NCBI RefSeq assembly: GCF_026319365.1
Contig: NZ_JAPDMS010000006.1
Location: 142,948-206,947 of the forward strand
Direction of reading: 5' to 3'
From: Methylophaga sp. OBS1
Lineage (GTDB): Bacteria > Pseudomonadota > Gammaproteobacteria > Nitrosococcales > Methylophagaceae
DNA length: 64,000 bases
The translations under genes were made by a program, and so were the position numbers. Positions 9,433 to 19,638 of the stretch are shown one piece after another. The notes under the pieces were generated by a model, which made no database searches, was not told the DNA's origin, and was given only the letters and a program-made list of their open reading frames with translations. Position 1 is the first letter of the stretch. Every line of letters begins with the position of its first letter.

Positions 9433-10055
9433 TGTTCACTCAAACGAGTCAACCAGCACCACTGAGCGGTTTTGAACATATAAACCGTTATTGGGACAGG
9501 CAGCATGGCTGCTGGGCGGCCAAGCTGTTGCCCGGTGAGTTTTATGTGACGACCAATCTCAGTGAGCTGATCTGCACGACACTGGGCTCTTGTGTGTCAG
9601 CCTGTCTGCGTGATGCCAGGGCCGGTGTGGCGGGAATGAATCACTTTATGCTGCCGGTTTCATCAGAAGGCAATCCCTGCTGGATGAACATGGCGACCCG
9701 TTTTGGCAGTGCCGCAATGGAGTATCTGATCAATGAGATGCTCAAGCAGGGGGCCAGTCGGGAAAATATGGAAGTCAAACTGGTAGGCGGTGGCCGGATT
9801 ATTCAGAGTATGTACGATGTGGGCCGCCGTAATATTGATTTTGTACTCGAGTATACAAGGCTGGAAGAACTCAAGGTCATGGCCAGTGATTTGGGGGATA
9901 TCTATCCGCGCAAGGTGGTGTTTTGTCCCCTTACTGGTGCCATGCGCGTAAAGCGTTTGCGGTCCTTGCATAACGATACTGTGATTCAGCGTGAGCAACA
10001 TTACGTCGCGGAACTGGAAACCCAGCCCGTAGCCGGTGATGTTGAATTGTTCTAG
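9429..10055 (+). CDS. cheD: Chemoreceptor glutamine deamidase CheD
   Basis: CheD deamidates receptor glutamines to glutamates. The conserved active-site segment is [13 protein letters not shown] with Cys55, and His72 is in [18 protein letters not shown] follows. At 208 residues it is longer than the minimal family, with about 30 extra N-terminal and 35 extra C-terminal residues. The C-terminus reads GDVELF, very like the GNIELF end of the coiled-coil protein two genes on. It overlaps cheR by 4 bp (alternative ATG 3 bp downstream) and lies 11 bp before cheB. Confidence 0.94.
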   Translation: MMFTQTSQPAPLSGFEHINRYWDRQHGCWAAKLLPGEFYVTTNLSELICTTLGSCVSACLRDARAGVAGMNHFMLPVSSEGNPCWMNMATRFGSAAMEYLINEMLKQGASRENMEVKLVGGGRIIQSMYDVGRRNIDFVLEYTRLEELKVMASDLGDIYPRKVVFCPLTGAMRVKRLRSLHNDTVIQREQHYVAELETQPVAGDVELF

Positions 10056-10066
10056 GCAGACCCGGT

Positions 10067-11143
10067 ATGAAAACGCTGAAAGTGATCGTGATTGATGATT
10101 CCGCCCTGATTCGACAGTTGCTGACAGAAATTCTCAACAGTGACGAAGCGATTCAGGTGGTGGCAACCGCTTCGGATCCCTACCAGGCACGTGAAAAAAT
10201 CAAACTACATAACCCGGATGTACTGACACTGGATGTCGAGATGCCACGCATGGACGGGCTGACATTTCTGCGAAACCTGATGCGTCTGAGGCCGATGCCG
10301 GTAGTGATGGTGTCCACCTTGACCGAAAAAGGCGCTGAGGTCACATTAGAGGCTCTGTCTCTGGGGGCTTTTGATTTTGTGGCTAAACCAAAACTGTATC
10401 TCTCCGGGCAGTTAGAAGATTACGCTCAGGAAATTATCTCAAAGGTGAAGGCGGCCGCGGCGATGCCAGTACCGGTAATGACACCCAGACCCAGCCGGAC
10501 AGCAAAACAGAAGCCGTCGACGCCAGATTTGATCACAACCACGGCAAGCATTTCTTCACCTAAGATAATCGCTATTGGTGCTTCAACGGGCGGGACAGAG
10601 GCGATTAAGACAGTGCTTTGTTCACTGCCTCCCTCGGCTCCCGCTGTGCTGATCACCCAGCACATTCCTGCCGCTTTCAGTGCGGCTTTTGCCAAACGCT
10701 TAAACGGTCTGTCACAGCTGCAGGTTTGCCAGGCTGAGGATGGCCAGCAGGTGCTTGCCGGGCATGTTTATATCGCACCCGGTGATAAACACTTGTTGCT
10801 GCATCGTAACGGCAAACACTATTATTGCCGGCTTGATGACGGCCCACCGGTATCACGCCACAAACCCTCAGTCGATGTACTCTTCCATTCGGTTGCCGAG
10901 CACGCTGGCCCCAGAGCCATCGGCATCCTGCTGACCGGCATGGGAGAGGACGGTGCACGGGGCATGCTGGCAATGAAACAGGCCGGCGCTCACAACATCG
11001 TACAGGATGAAAAAAGCAGTGTTGTCTGGGGAATGCCCGGATCGGCTTTCAAATTAGGCGCTGCCCGGCGGAGCCTGCCGTTAGCAGAAATAGCTAAAGA
11101 AATACTCAAGTTGAGTCGACAAGGAAATGGTGAGCAGGGATAA
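10067..11143 (+). CDS. cheB: Chemotaxis response regulator methylesterase CheB
   Basis: CheB removes receptor methyl groups when phosphorylated by CheA. The 358 residues comprise a receiver domain with Asp10/Asp11 and phospho-site Asp56 ([12 protein letters not shown]), a Ser/Thr/Pro-rich linker at about 130-160, and a methylesterase domain with the triad Ser172 ([10 protein letters not shown]), His198 ([14 protein letters not shown]) and Asp294 ([12 protein letters not shown]). The length matches E. coli CheB (349). It follows cheD by 11 bp and completes the adaptation set cheR-cheD-cheB. Confidence 0.97.
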   Translation: MKTLKVIVIDDSALIRQLLTEILNSDEAIQVVATASDPYQAREKIKLHNPDVLTLDVEMPRMDGLTFLRNLMRLRPMPVVMVSTLTEKGAEVTLEALSLGAFDFVAKPKLYLSGQLEDYAQEIISKVKAAAAMPVPVMTPRPSRTAKQKPSTPDLITTTASISSPKIIAIGASTGGTEAIKTVLCSLPPSAPAVLITQHIPAAFSAAFAKRLNGLSQLQVCQAEDGQQVLAGHVYIAPGDKHLLLHRNGKHYYCRLDDGPPVSRHKPSVDVLFHSVAEHAGPRAIGILLTGMGEDGARGMLAMKQAGAHNIVQDEKSSVVWGMPGSAFKLGAARRSLPLAEIAKEILKLSRQGNGEQG

Positions 11144-11161
11144 AACAATGGACATTAAGAC

Positions 11162-11929
11162 ATGAACAGGACAATCCCTGCAACTGTAACCGCTATTGTG
11201 CTGGCGGCAGTCGCGAACTGGCTGGCCGATTGGCGCCTGTCTCTACTTTTATTGCTGTCCAGTCTGGTCGTTTATCTGCTTGTCAGAGCGCCGGCGAACG
11301 TCACGACGCTGCCAGTGGATGCTGGCGACCATCAGCAAACTCAAGCAGAGGTGGAACAGCTCTCTCGAGAAACCCTGAGTATGGTCAAACAACAGCTTCT
11401 ACTGGTTGATGAAGAAAACCGACAGGTTGCCAGGCTGGTCAACCATGCGATCAGCCAACTCAGTGACAGCTTCCACGCGGTGAGTTCGCAGGCGCTACAG
11501 CAGCAACAAATACTGAAAAATCTGGAAAGCCAGACTGTGCTGAGCCAGGACACAACGGATTCTGTCCATGAGGCTGACACCAATCTGAGTCAGTATCAGC
11601 AAAAACAACGGGAACTGAGTGAACTGCGTCGAACCAGTCAGACAATGGCCAGTCTGGTTAATCAGGCCGTTACATCCATGCAGTTTGAAGATATCTGTAG
11701 CCAACTGAGTACACATATCAATAAACGAATCGACATGATTACAGAATTGGCAGAGATTAATCAGATACTTCAACAGACAGCAATTCAGTCTGGTGATGTT
11801 GAACTGAGTCGGCAAAAGTTGAACAGCGTAAGACAACAAGTGGCCACGTTAGCGCCAAAAGTTGCTGGTATCCAACATCAGTCGGTCACCCAGAAAAGTA
11901 TGGAGAGTGGCAATATAGAATTGTTCTGA
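11162..11929 (+). CDS. Membrane-anchored coiled-coil chemotaxis protein, possible CheZ-like phosphatase
   Basis: A 255-residue protein with two close hydrophobic stretches (about 8-20 and 26-42, probably a membrane hairpin), then a long helical, Gln-rich region. Residues 174-181 read QFEDICSQ. CheZ of E. coli has QDFQDLTGQ at its active site, where Asp143 and Gln147 act in CheY-P hydrolysis; here Asp177 and Gln181 have the same D-x-x-x-Q spacing, followed by a similar basic/hydrophobic helix (HINKRIDMITELAEI). The C-terminus is a short acidic-hydrophobic tail ending in IELF, comparable in place to the CheY-binding tail of CheZ. No other cheZ, cheC or cheX is in the cluster. Function is inferred, not shown. 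It lies 18 bp after cheB. Confidence 0.6.
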   Translation: MNRTIPATVTAIVLAAVANWLADWRLSLLLLLSSLVVYLLVRAPANVTTLPVDAGDHQQTQAEVEQLSRETLSMVKQQLLLVDEENRQVARLVNHAISQLSDSFHAVSSQALQQQQILKNLESQTVLSQDTTDSVHEADTNLSQYQQKQRELSELRRTSQTMASLVNQAVTSMQFEDICSQLSTHINKRIDMITELAEINQILQQTAIQSGDVELSRQKLNSVRQQVATLAPKVAGIQHQSVTQKSMESGNIELF

Positions 11930-12009
11930 TGAAGGCTTTCATGCTGGCATAACGATTGCAAATGCTCTGGTGACATTCATTGATCAGCGTGATCGAATCA
12001 GGAGCATTT

Positions 12010-13383
12010 ATGCCACAACCCGTCATGATCCAGACCGAGCCGATGGCGGCGGTCAGTGCCAAAAAAAACGCCGGCGCCGGTGAAAGTACTGATAAGTCAG
12101 CATTTTCTTCTGAACTTAACCAGCAGATAGAACAGGGGCGGGCCGCTTCCAGCCGCAGCCAATCAGATAAAGACCAGGCGGCAAAAGCGGCGGATAAGGA
12201 ACAGAATGTTGCCGCTGACGGCAATAAATTGCCGGCGGAAGAAAGCAGTAAACCTGTCTCAGACAGTGAGCAGACACAGTCTGAGTCTGATGCCGAGCAG
12301 CAGGCCGATAAAAACGAGACCAACGCTGAGAAGCAAGATGCCGCTGACGCGACCTCAGAATCTGAAGACCAGGACGGCGTTGTGGTCGCCGCCGGACAAA
12401 CGACTGATTCGTCGAAAAAGAACGAGGCTGGCGCTGGTCAGACTGATAAAAAGGTACAAACTCAGGTTAACCCTAGCCAGCAGGGTAGTGACAATACTAA
12501 AACAGCTCCTAAACAGTCAGAGGGGCAGAGTGCTGAATCTGCTACCAGTGCTAAAAATACTGAACAGACTGCCGCAAAAACCATCAGTGAAACCATAAAC
12601 AAGCTCACCGGAGAGGAAAAGCAACAAGCTCAGAAAGCGACGCCTAACCTCGCAGCTGTTTTGAAGCAGGTGTCAGAAGACAAGGCTGACCCGCCAAAAA
12701 TCCGTGCTGACATCATGGACGCATTACAGCGCCAGCAAAATAAGCAGGAAGTCACCACCAATCTGCGTAACCTGATAGCTGCGCAGGCGCAACAGGCTGA
12801 CAGCAAGACGGCAGTGACCCTGCCTCCTCTGGCGGCGGATAGAGCGGCCCCAGAGAGCACAGCCAGCACACTGACGCCAACCAGTCTGAGTGGTCTGTTG
12901 TCCTCTCCGGGGGGCAGCAGCGCTGCCACGGTCAGCCAACCCGTGCTGAGCTTGCCCGTGCAGCCTAATATGCAGAATCCGGCGTGGGCTCAGGTGATGA
13001 GTAGCCGCGTCGTTTATATGGCGAAAGAAGGCGTACAGCAGGCCGAATTAAGGATGAATCCGGCCAATTTGGGACCGGTTGAAGTCAGACTGAATGTACA
13101 AAATGACCAAGCCAGTGTAACTTTTCTAGCTCAGCAGGGAACAACACGAGAAGCGCTTGAGCAGGCATTGCCGCGTTTGCGTGAGAGTTTTGCTGAAAGT
13201 GGCCTGCAACTGGCTCACGCTGAAGTGGGTGAACACCAGCATCAGCAACAGGAGCAATCAGAACAGGCAGGTGATTCTCATATTTTTGCTCAAGCCGGCG
13301 GTCAGGGTGACGATATAGAGAATGAGACTGCTGAAACGGTCAGCTCAGAAGGAGGATCGGTGGGCCTCAGTTTGTATGCCTGA
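12010..13383 (+). CDS. fliK: Flagellar hook-length control protein FliK
   Basis: FliK is an exported ruler that sets hook length and switches export specificity. The first 310 or so residues are low-complexity, rich in Ala, Gln, Ser, Asp, Lys and Thr, as in other FliK rulers. The C-terminal Flg_hook domain is clear ([40 protein letters not shown]). ATG 12010 (457 residues) is preferred over an in-frame TTG at 11980 because AGGAG sits at 12000-12004. Normally fliL follows; here a receptor gene follows, so the remaining flagellar genes must be elsewhere. Confidence 0.92.
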   Translation: MPQPVMIQTEPMAAVSAKKNAGAGESTDKSAFSSELNQQIEQGRAASSRSQSDKDQAAKAADKEQNVAADGNKLPAEESSKPVSDSEQTQSESDAEQQADKNETNAEKQDAADATSESEDQDGVVVAAGQTTDSSKKNEAGAGQTDKKVQTQVNPSQQGSDNTKTAPKQSEGQSAESATSAKNTEQTAAKTISETINKLTGEEKQQAQKATPNLAAVLKQVSEDKADPPKIRADIMDALQRQQNKQEVTTNLRNLIAAQAQQADSKTAVTLPPLAADRAAPESTASTLTPTSLSGLLSSPGGSSAATVSQPVLSLPVQPNMQNPAWAQVMSSRVVYMAKEGVQQAELRMNPANLGPVEVRLNVQNDQASVTFLAQQGTTREALEQALPRLRESFAESGLQLAHAEVGEHQHQQQEQSEQAGDSHIFAQAGGQGDDIENETAETVSSEGGSVGLSLYA

Positions 13384-13421
13384 GCACTAATAAAAATGAG
13401 CTTTATCCGGGAGAGACGGAC

Positions 13422-14615
13422 GTGTTTAAACTTGAAAACTTTTCACTAAGAAAAAGAATGTATCTCATAGGCGCCTTCGGCATTATCGCTTTGCTGGGGC
13501 TTGTCTTTGTTGAATGGTACATGATGGTTTCTGACATCAGTGCAATCAACCAGTTCTATGTTGTTCTGGGTTATGTTGTGCTTGGTAGCGTCATCATTAT
13601 GTATCTTGCACACGTCATCGGTCGTTTTGGTGATAAACGTGCGACGACGCTGGTGGGGGCAATCCAGAACATCAAGAAAGGGGACCTGACCCAAAAAGTC
13701 GTCATCCCCGGTAAAAGCGATTTCAGCTGGATGGCTTTCGAACTTGATAGTGCCCGCAAAAATGTCGCCAACCTGGTTCACACCCTTGTGGGAGGTGTAT
13801 CGCAACTCAATACCGCTACCCAGAATATGCAAGCTATCAGCAAGGAAACGGTCGATGGTGTACTGAAACAGCAAGCTGAAACGACTCAGGTGGCGACAGC
13901 GATGAACGAAATGACGGCTTCGGTACAGGAAGTCGCCAGGACAGCCTCCAGTGCGGCAGAGGCAGCCAGAAATGCCGATAACGAAGCCAAGTCTGGTAAA
14001 CAGGTGGTCATGGAAACCATGGAAGCGATTGATTCGCTGGCCAATGAAGTAGAAAAAGCGGCGGAACAACTGAGCAACCTGGAAGCCGATATTGGCAACA
14101 TCGGTGCTATCGTTGATGTCATACGTGGTATCACAGAACAAACCAACCTTCTGGCGTTGAACGCAGCGATTGAAGCCGCGCGTGCCGGTGAACATGGACG
14201 TGGTTTTGCGGTGGTCGCCGATGAGGTGCGTACGCTGGCGGCAAGAACCCAGTCTTCCACGCATGAAATCGAAGAGATGGTGGAACGGCTGCAACAGGGT
14301 GCACATGTGGCGGTAAAAGTGATGAATGAAAGCCGTGAGCGTGCCCGCACCAGTGTCGAAAAAGCCTCCAGTGCCGGGGCCGCGCTTGATACTATCACGG
14401 CCATGATTTCCACCATGGATGAAATGAGTGCTCAGATTTCAAGTGCCGCCAACGAGCAGTCTGCCGTGGCGGAAGATATCAACCGCGGTATTGTCAATAT
14501 CAGCCAGGTAGCAGAGCACACGGCAGAGGGGGCCCGCGAGTCCTCTGTAGCGGTAGAAACGCTGGGCAGTTTGTCGTCTCAACTGCAGGAGGCTTCAGCC
14601 AAGTTTAAAGTCTAG
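13422..14615 (+). CDS. Membrane methyl-accepting chemotaxis protein without periplasmic domain
   Basis: A 397-residue receptor with two transmembrane helices (about 13-35 and 45-67) joined by a loop of about ten residues, so no periplasmic ligand domain exists. A HAMP-like segment ([16 protein letters not shown]) follows, then a signalling coil with its tip at about 235-275 ([20 protein letters not shown]). The coil from about 120 to the end is near 280 residues, as in class 40H receptors, longer than that of the soluble receptor upstream. There is no C-terminal pentapeptide. Translation starts at GTG. A sensor of membrane state or a partner of another array is possible. A terminator follows. 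Confidence 0.92.
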   Translation: MFKLENFSLRKRMYLIGAFGIIALLGLVFVEWYMMVSDISAINQFYVVLGYVVLGSVIIMYLAHVIGRFGDKRATTLVGAIQNIKKGDLTQKVVIPGKSDFSWMAFELDSARKNVANLVHTLVGGVSQLNTATQNMQAISKETVDGVLKQQAETTQVATAMNEMTASVQEVARTASSAAEAARNADNEAKSGKQVVMETMEAIDSLANEVEKAAEQLSNLEADIGNIGAIVDVIRGITEQTNLLALNAAIEAARAGEHGRGFAVVADEVRTLAARTQSSTHEIEEMVERLQQGAHVAVKVMNESRERARTSVEKASSAGAALDTITAMISTMDEMSAQISSAANEQSAVAEDINRGIVNISQVAEHTAEGARESSVAVETLGSLSSQLQEASAKFKV

Positions 14616-14634
14616 CTGTACTCAAATCGATCTG

Positions 14635-14660
14635 AAAAGCCCGCGAAAGCGGGCTTTTTT
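14635..14660 (+). terminator. Rho-independent terminator after the chemotaxis receptor
   Basis: An AGCCCGC/GCGGGCT stem with a GAAA loop is flanked by AAAA upstream and TTTTTT downstream. It ends the flagellar-chemotaxis operon. Confidence 0.93.
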
Positions 14661-14763
14661 GTGTCCGATTGTCTTGAATTGTGAGAAAGATCTCAGCCTC
14701 GGAGGAACCCTGAGGCCGATCTGCCAACTAAAGTCCTGATTTTGGCAACAGGAGAAACCCCTT

Positions 14764-15327
14764 ATGCGAAACGGCTTGATCAGATTGTTAACCACCCTCA
14801 GTTTTCTGATGCTGTTGCACAGCACGGTATCACTGGCAAAGGAGCCTCTGGGCTGGATAGAGAAAGTCCAGGTTCAGCCATGGGGCGTTGAGGCCAAGGC
14901 CAAATTGGATACCGGGGCCCTGACATCCTCCATGCACGCGGAGGAGATTGAGCGCTTTGAGAAACAGGGTGAGCAGTGGGTGCGGTTCACCATCGATTTT
15001 GAAGATGCTGAAACCGGTGACCGGGTCAGTCAGCGAATTGAGCGTCCTCTGCTGCGTGAATTCACCGCGGTCGGGGCTGGCGGACGCGATCAGCGCTCAG
15101 TAGTGGCAATGACTATCTGTGTCGGTAACACACTCTACGAAGAGCAGTTCAGCCTGCGTGATCGAGACAATATGATTTATCCGATTTTGCTGGGCCGAAG
15201 AACAATTCAGCATCTGGGGCCGGTGGATGTTACCCGTACTTTCCTGACCGAAGCCGAGTGTGATGCTGATTCCGTATTACTCAGTTTGAATGAAGGAGAA
15301 GGCGATCCCGATATCGGTGTTAATTAA
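14764..15327 (+). CDS. Secreted retropepsin-like aspartic protease (RimB/DUF785 type)
   Basis: A 187-residue protein with an N-terminal signal peptide (positive start, hydrophobic core to about residue 24, SLAKE cleavage region). The mature part carries AKAKLDTGALTSSMHA (Asp49-Thr50-Gly51), the signature of the family often annotated as ATP-dependent zinc protease, whose members are retropepsin-like with the D-T-G-A active-site loop. YPILLGRRTI is the second conserved block. The substrate is unknown. ATG is preceded by AGGAG at nine bases. The gene is flanked by terminators on both sides and is probably monocistronic. Confidence 0.82.
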   Translation: MRNGLIRLLTTLSFLMLLHSTVSLAKEPLGWIEKVQVQPWGVEAKAKLDTGALTSSMHAEEIERFEKQGEQWVRFTIDFEDAETGDRVSQRIERPLLREFTAVGAGGRDQRSVVAMTICVGNTLYEEQFSLRDRDNMIYPILLGRRTIQHLGPVDVTRTFLTEAECDADSVLLSLNEGEGDPDIGVN

Positions 15328-15350
15328 CAGCACTGATCTCAAACCGGGCA

Positions 15351-15381
15351 AAAAAAGGCCATCGTTTTGATGGCCTTTTTT
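15351..15381. terminator. Bidirectional terminator between the protease gene and pyrF
   Basis: GGCCATC/GATGGCC stem with a short T-rich loop, preceded by seven A and followed by six T, so it can act for the plus-strand protease gene and the minus-strand pyrF. Confidence 0.92.
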
Positions 15382-15396
15382 ATTCTGTCGAATCTA

Positions 15397-16089
15397 TCAG
15401 CCAAGACTCTGTTCGATTTCCTGCAGTGCCTGCATCGGCTCCCTGGCTGCCGTGATAGGTCTGCCGATAACCAGGTAGTGACTACCGGCAGCTACTGCTT
15501 CAGCGGGTGTCATAGTGCGGTGCTGATCACCGCGGTCACTGCCGGCGGGACGAATACCGGGGGTAACCAGTTGGAATGTCTCCCCCAACTCTTCACGCAA
15601 AACCGGGGCTTCCTGAGCAGAACAAACCACACCATCCAGACCGCTGTCCTTGGCAAGGCAGGCCAGTTTAACGACATTTTCAGCCAGCGTGCCTGACAGG
15701 CCGATCAGGTCAAAGGTCTGCTGATCCATGCTGGTTAACAATGTCACCGCAATCAGTCGGGGGGCATCATCACCGTCGCCGACCGCTTCGCGGGCAGCCT
15801 GCATCATCGCCATCCCACCCAAAGCATGTACATTCATCATCCAGACACCGAGGTCAGCAGCTGCGGCACAGGCACGACCGACGGTATGCGGAATATCGTG
15901 ATATTTCAGATCCAGGAAGACATCAAATTGGCGGCTGACCAGAGCACGGACGACATCAGGTCCTGCTCGGGTAAACAGTTCTTTACCAACTTTGACCCGG
16001 GCCATATTCGGATCGAGTTGATCCGCCATAGCGAGAGCAGAATGACTATCGGGATAGTCCAGGGCAACGATGATTTTCGGATCAGACAT
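15397..16089 (-). CDS. pyrF: Orotidine 5'-phosphate decarboxylase
   Basis: PyrF converts OMP to UMP, the last step of de novo pyrimidine synthesis. The 230-residue protein has the catalytic array in [13 protein letters not shown] (the Lys-Asp pair of the active site), an N-terminal [13 protein letters not shown] and C-terminal [10 protein letters not shown] and YLVIGRPIT phosphate-binding loops. The length matches the bacterial short-form family (about 230-245). It stands alone on the minus strand, divergent from tgt, with 120 bp between the two starts for both promoters. Confidence 0.97.
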   Translation of the reverse strand: MSDPKIIVALDYPDSHSALAMADQLDPNMARVKVGKELFTRAGPDVVRALVSRQFDVFLDLKYHDIPHTVGRACAAAADLGVWMMNVHALGGMAMMQAAREAVGDGDDAPRLIAVTLLTSMDQQTFDLIGLSGTLAENVVKLACLAKDSGLDGVVCSAQEAPVLREELGETFQLVTPGIRPAGSDRGDQHRTMTPAEAVAAGSHYLVIGRPITAAREPMQALQEIEQSLG

Positions 16090-16146
16090 GCACAGCTCCA
16101 GATTGAAAACACCGACGATCTTAGCCTAACAGGCGGCGTTTTGTGA

Positions 16147-17316
<1,170 letters not shown>

Positions 17317-17391
17317 TCTTGGTCATTGCTATCGGTGACTCTGCCGGCTGTGGCATAATCGGTTTCTTTTTATTGTTGAACTTGAGGACAC

Positions 17392-17730
17392 ATGATGGAC
17401 TTTTTCATTTCTGCTGCCCATGCTGGTGCTGTTGAAAGTCAGGCTGCGGCATCTCCCGGTCTGCTCGACTTTGCTTTCCCTATCCTGCTGCTGGTGCTGT
17501 TCTACGTCATGCTGATTCGTCCCCAGCAAAAACGGGCGAAAGAGCACCGTGCCATGCAATCTGCACTGTCAAAAGGTGACGAAGTGGTCACAGATGGCGG
17601 CCTGATGGGCAAGATTCTGGAAATCACGGACAACGCGATCACAGTTCAGATTGCTGAGGGCGTTGAAGTTAAAGTGCGCCGTGAATCAATCAATGCTGTG
17701 TTGCCTAAAGGTACACTGAAAAAGCTGTAA
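17392..17730 (+). CDS. yajC: Preprotein translocase accessory subunit YajC
   Basis: YajC is a single-pass inner-membrane protein that copurifies with SecDF. The 112 residues have a short N-terminus, one transmembrane helix at about 21-41 (LDFAFPILLLVLFYVMLIRP) and a cytoplasmic domain with RPQQKRAKEH and GDEVVTDGGLMGKI. Two consecutive ATGs (17392, 17395) can serve as start. It lies 42 bp before secD. Confidence 0.96.
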   Translation: MMDFFISAAHAGAVESQAAASPGLLDFAFPILLLVLFYVMLIRPQQKRAKEHRAMQSALSKGDEVVTDGGLMGKILEITDNAITVQIAEGVEVKVRRESINAVLPKGTLKKL

Positions 17731-17772
17731 TCCTCCCACCTGAAAAACGGTTTCAAAAACCAGGAATTTATA

Positions 17773-19626
17773 ATGAACCGATATCCAATGTGGAAGAACC
17801 TGCTGGTTCTTATCGTACTGATTGTTGCCACTATTTTTGCCATGCCCAATCTGTTTGGTGATGATCCGGCGGTGCAGATTTCGGCAGGTCGGTCCGCCAC
17901 AGTGGATCTGGCGCTGGCTGACACAGCCGAAACCGCGCTGAAAGAAGCCGGAATCGACTATAAAGGCATCGAACTGGAAGATGACAAGCTGCTGGTTCGA
18001 CTGACATCAGCCGACAGCCAGTTGCAGGCCAAGGAAGTACTGAACCAGACGTTGACCGGTGATTACATTATCGCACTGAATCTGGCACCAACGACGCCGG
18101 ATTGGCTGGCATCGCTGGGCGCTGAGCCAATGAACCTGGGTCTTGATCTGCGGGGCGGCGTGCACTTCCTGATGGAAGTCGACATGTTTGCGGCAGTCAA
18201 ACAAGCGCTGGATGGTTATGGCAGTGACCTGAGATTGCTGTTGCGTGATGAAAAAATCCGCTACAAGCAAATCAAAGTGGAAGAGCAGCAGCTCATCGTC
18301 GTATTCCGCAATGCAGAAGATCGCGATGCGGCAGAGACGCTCATCAGTAATGAAATTAATGCGTTACTGGTCAATACGGCAGAGGACACAACCGACCCTG
18401 CCCTGGTGATGCAACTTGATGACGTGAATCTGCGGGAAACCAAACGCCTGGCCTTGCAGCAGAACATCACCACACTGCGCAACCGGATCAACGAACTGGG
18501 GGTGGCAGAGCCGACCGTTCAGCAGCAGGGTGAAAACCGTATCGTGGTGCAACTGCCCGGTGTTCAGGATACCGCTCAGGCCAAGAAAATTCTGGGTGCC
18601 ACCGCGACGCTGGAATTCCGCCTGGTCGATTTTGAGAGTGATGTTCAGGATGCGGTCAACGGCCGTGTACCACCGAATTCCGAACTGTTTTATCACCGTG
18701 ACGGCCGGCCTTATCTGCTCAACAAGCGGGTGATGCTGACCGGTGAACATGTCATCAACGCACAGTCCACACTGGACCCGCAGTCGGGTTCGCCAGCGGT
18801 ATCGGTCACCCTGGACGGGAAAGGGGCGCGGATCTTCAGTAATATCACCCGCGACAACATCGGTAACCCGATGGCGGTGGTGTTTATTGAGTCCAAAACA
18901 GAAACCAAGGAAATCGATGGCGAACTGACAAAAGTCCGCCGCCAGGTGCCTGAAATTATCAATGTCGCGACCATCCGCGATCAGTTGAGTAAAAAATTCC
19001 AGATTACCGGACTCGATAGTACAACCGAAGCGCGTGATCTCGCACTGCTGCTGCGTGCCGGTGCCCTGGCGGCGCCGATTGAAATCGTCGAAGAGCGTAC
19101 CGTCGGTCCGAGCCTGGGTCAGGACAATATCGACCAGGGCTTTGCCTCGGTCATGATCGGTTTTGCCTTTGTTCTGGTGTTCATGTTGCTCTGGTATAAA
19201 GTCTTCGGCTTTGTCGCCAACCTGGCCCTGGCTGCCAACCTGATTTTCATCGTGGCGCTGCTGTCGATGCTGCAGGCGACCCTGACCTTGCCGGGTATTG
19301 CGGGTATCGTGTTGACAGTTGGTATGGCGGTAGATGCCAACGTGCTCATCTTTGAGCGGATCCGCGAGGAGCTCAGAAATGGCAACAGTCCGCAAGCCAG
19401 TATTAACAGTGGTTATGGTAAAGCGTTCTCGACCATCGCCGACGCCAATATCACCACCCTGATTGCAGCGATTGTCCTGTTCGGCTTTGGGACCGGTTCG
19501 ATCAAAGGCTTTGCCGTGACCCTGTCACTCGGGATTATTACCTCGATGTTTACCGCGATCATGGGCACACGTTCCGTGGTCAACCTGATTTACGGTCGTC
19601 AGCATAAACCCAAGCTGTCAATTTAG
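17773..19626 (+). CDS. secD: Protein translocase subunit SecD
   Basis: SecD with SecF uses the proton gradient to pull exported proteins across the inner membrane. The 617 residues comprise an N-terminal membrane helix, a large periplasmic P1 domain with LGLDLRGGVHFLMEVD, and five C-terminal helices including GMAVDANVLIFERIREEL, the conserved D4-type motif in the proton path. The length agrees with E. coli SecD (615). It is 12 bp upstream of secF. Confidence 0.98.
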   Translation: MNRYPMWKNLLVLIVLIVATIFAMPNLFGDDPAVQISAGRSATVDLALADTAETALKEAGIDYKGIELEDDKLLVRLTSADSQLQAKEVLNQTLTGDYIIALNLAPTTPDWLASLGAEPMNLGLDLRGGVHFLMEVDMFAAVKQALDGYGSDLRLLLRDEKIRYKQIKVEEQQLIVVFRNAEDRDAAETLISNEINALLVNTAEDTTDPALVMQLDDVNLRETKRLALQQNITTLRNRINELGVAEPTVQQQGENRIVVQLPGVQDTAQAKKILGATATLEFRLVDFESDVQDAVNGRVPPNSELFYHRDGRPYLLNKRVMLTGEHVINAQSTLDPQSGSPAVSVTLDGKGARIFSNITRDNIGNPMAVVFIESKTETKEIDGELTKVRRQVPEIINVATIRDQLSKKFQITGLDSTTEARDLALLLRAGALAAPIEIVEERTVGPSLGQDNIDQGFASVMIGFAFVLVFMLLWYKVFGFVANLALAANLIFIVALLSMLQATLTLPGIAGIVLTVGMAVDANVLIFERIREELRNGNSPQASINSGYGKAFSTIADANITTLIAAIVLFGFGTGSIKGFAVTLSLGIITSMFTAIMGTRSVVNLIYGRQHKPKLSI

Positions 19627-19638
19627 GATTTACCAGAC

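Noticed and set aside
15463..15470. Second GCCGATAA (sigma-28-like) octamer
   Set aside because: It lies inside the pyrF coding sequence with no gene placed to use it.
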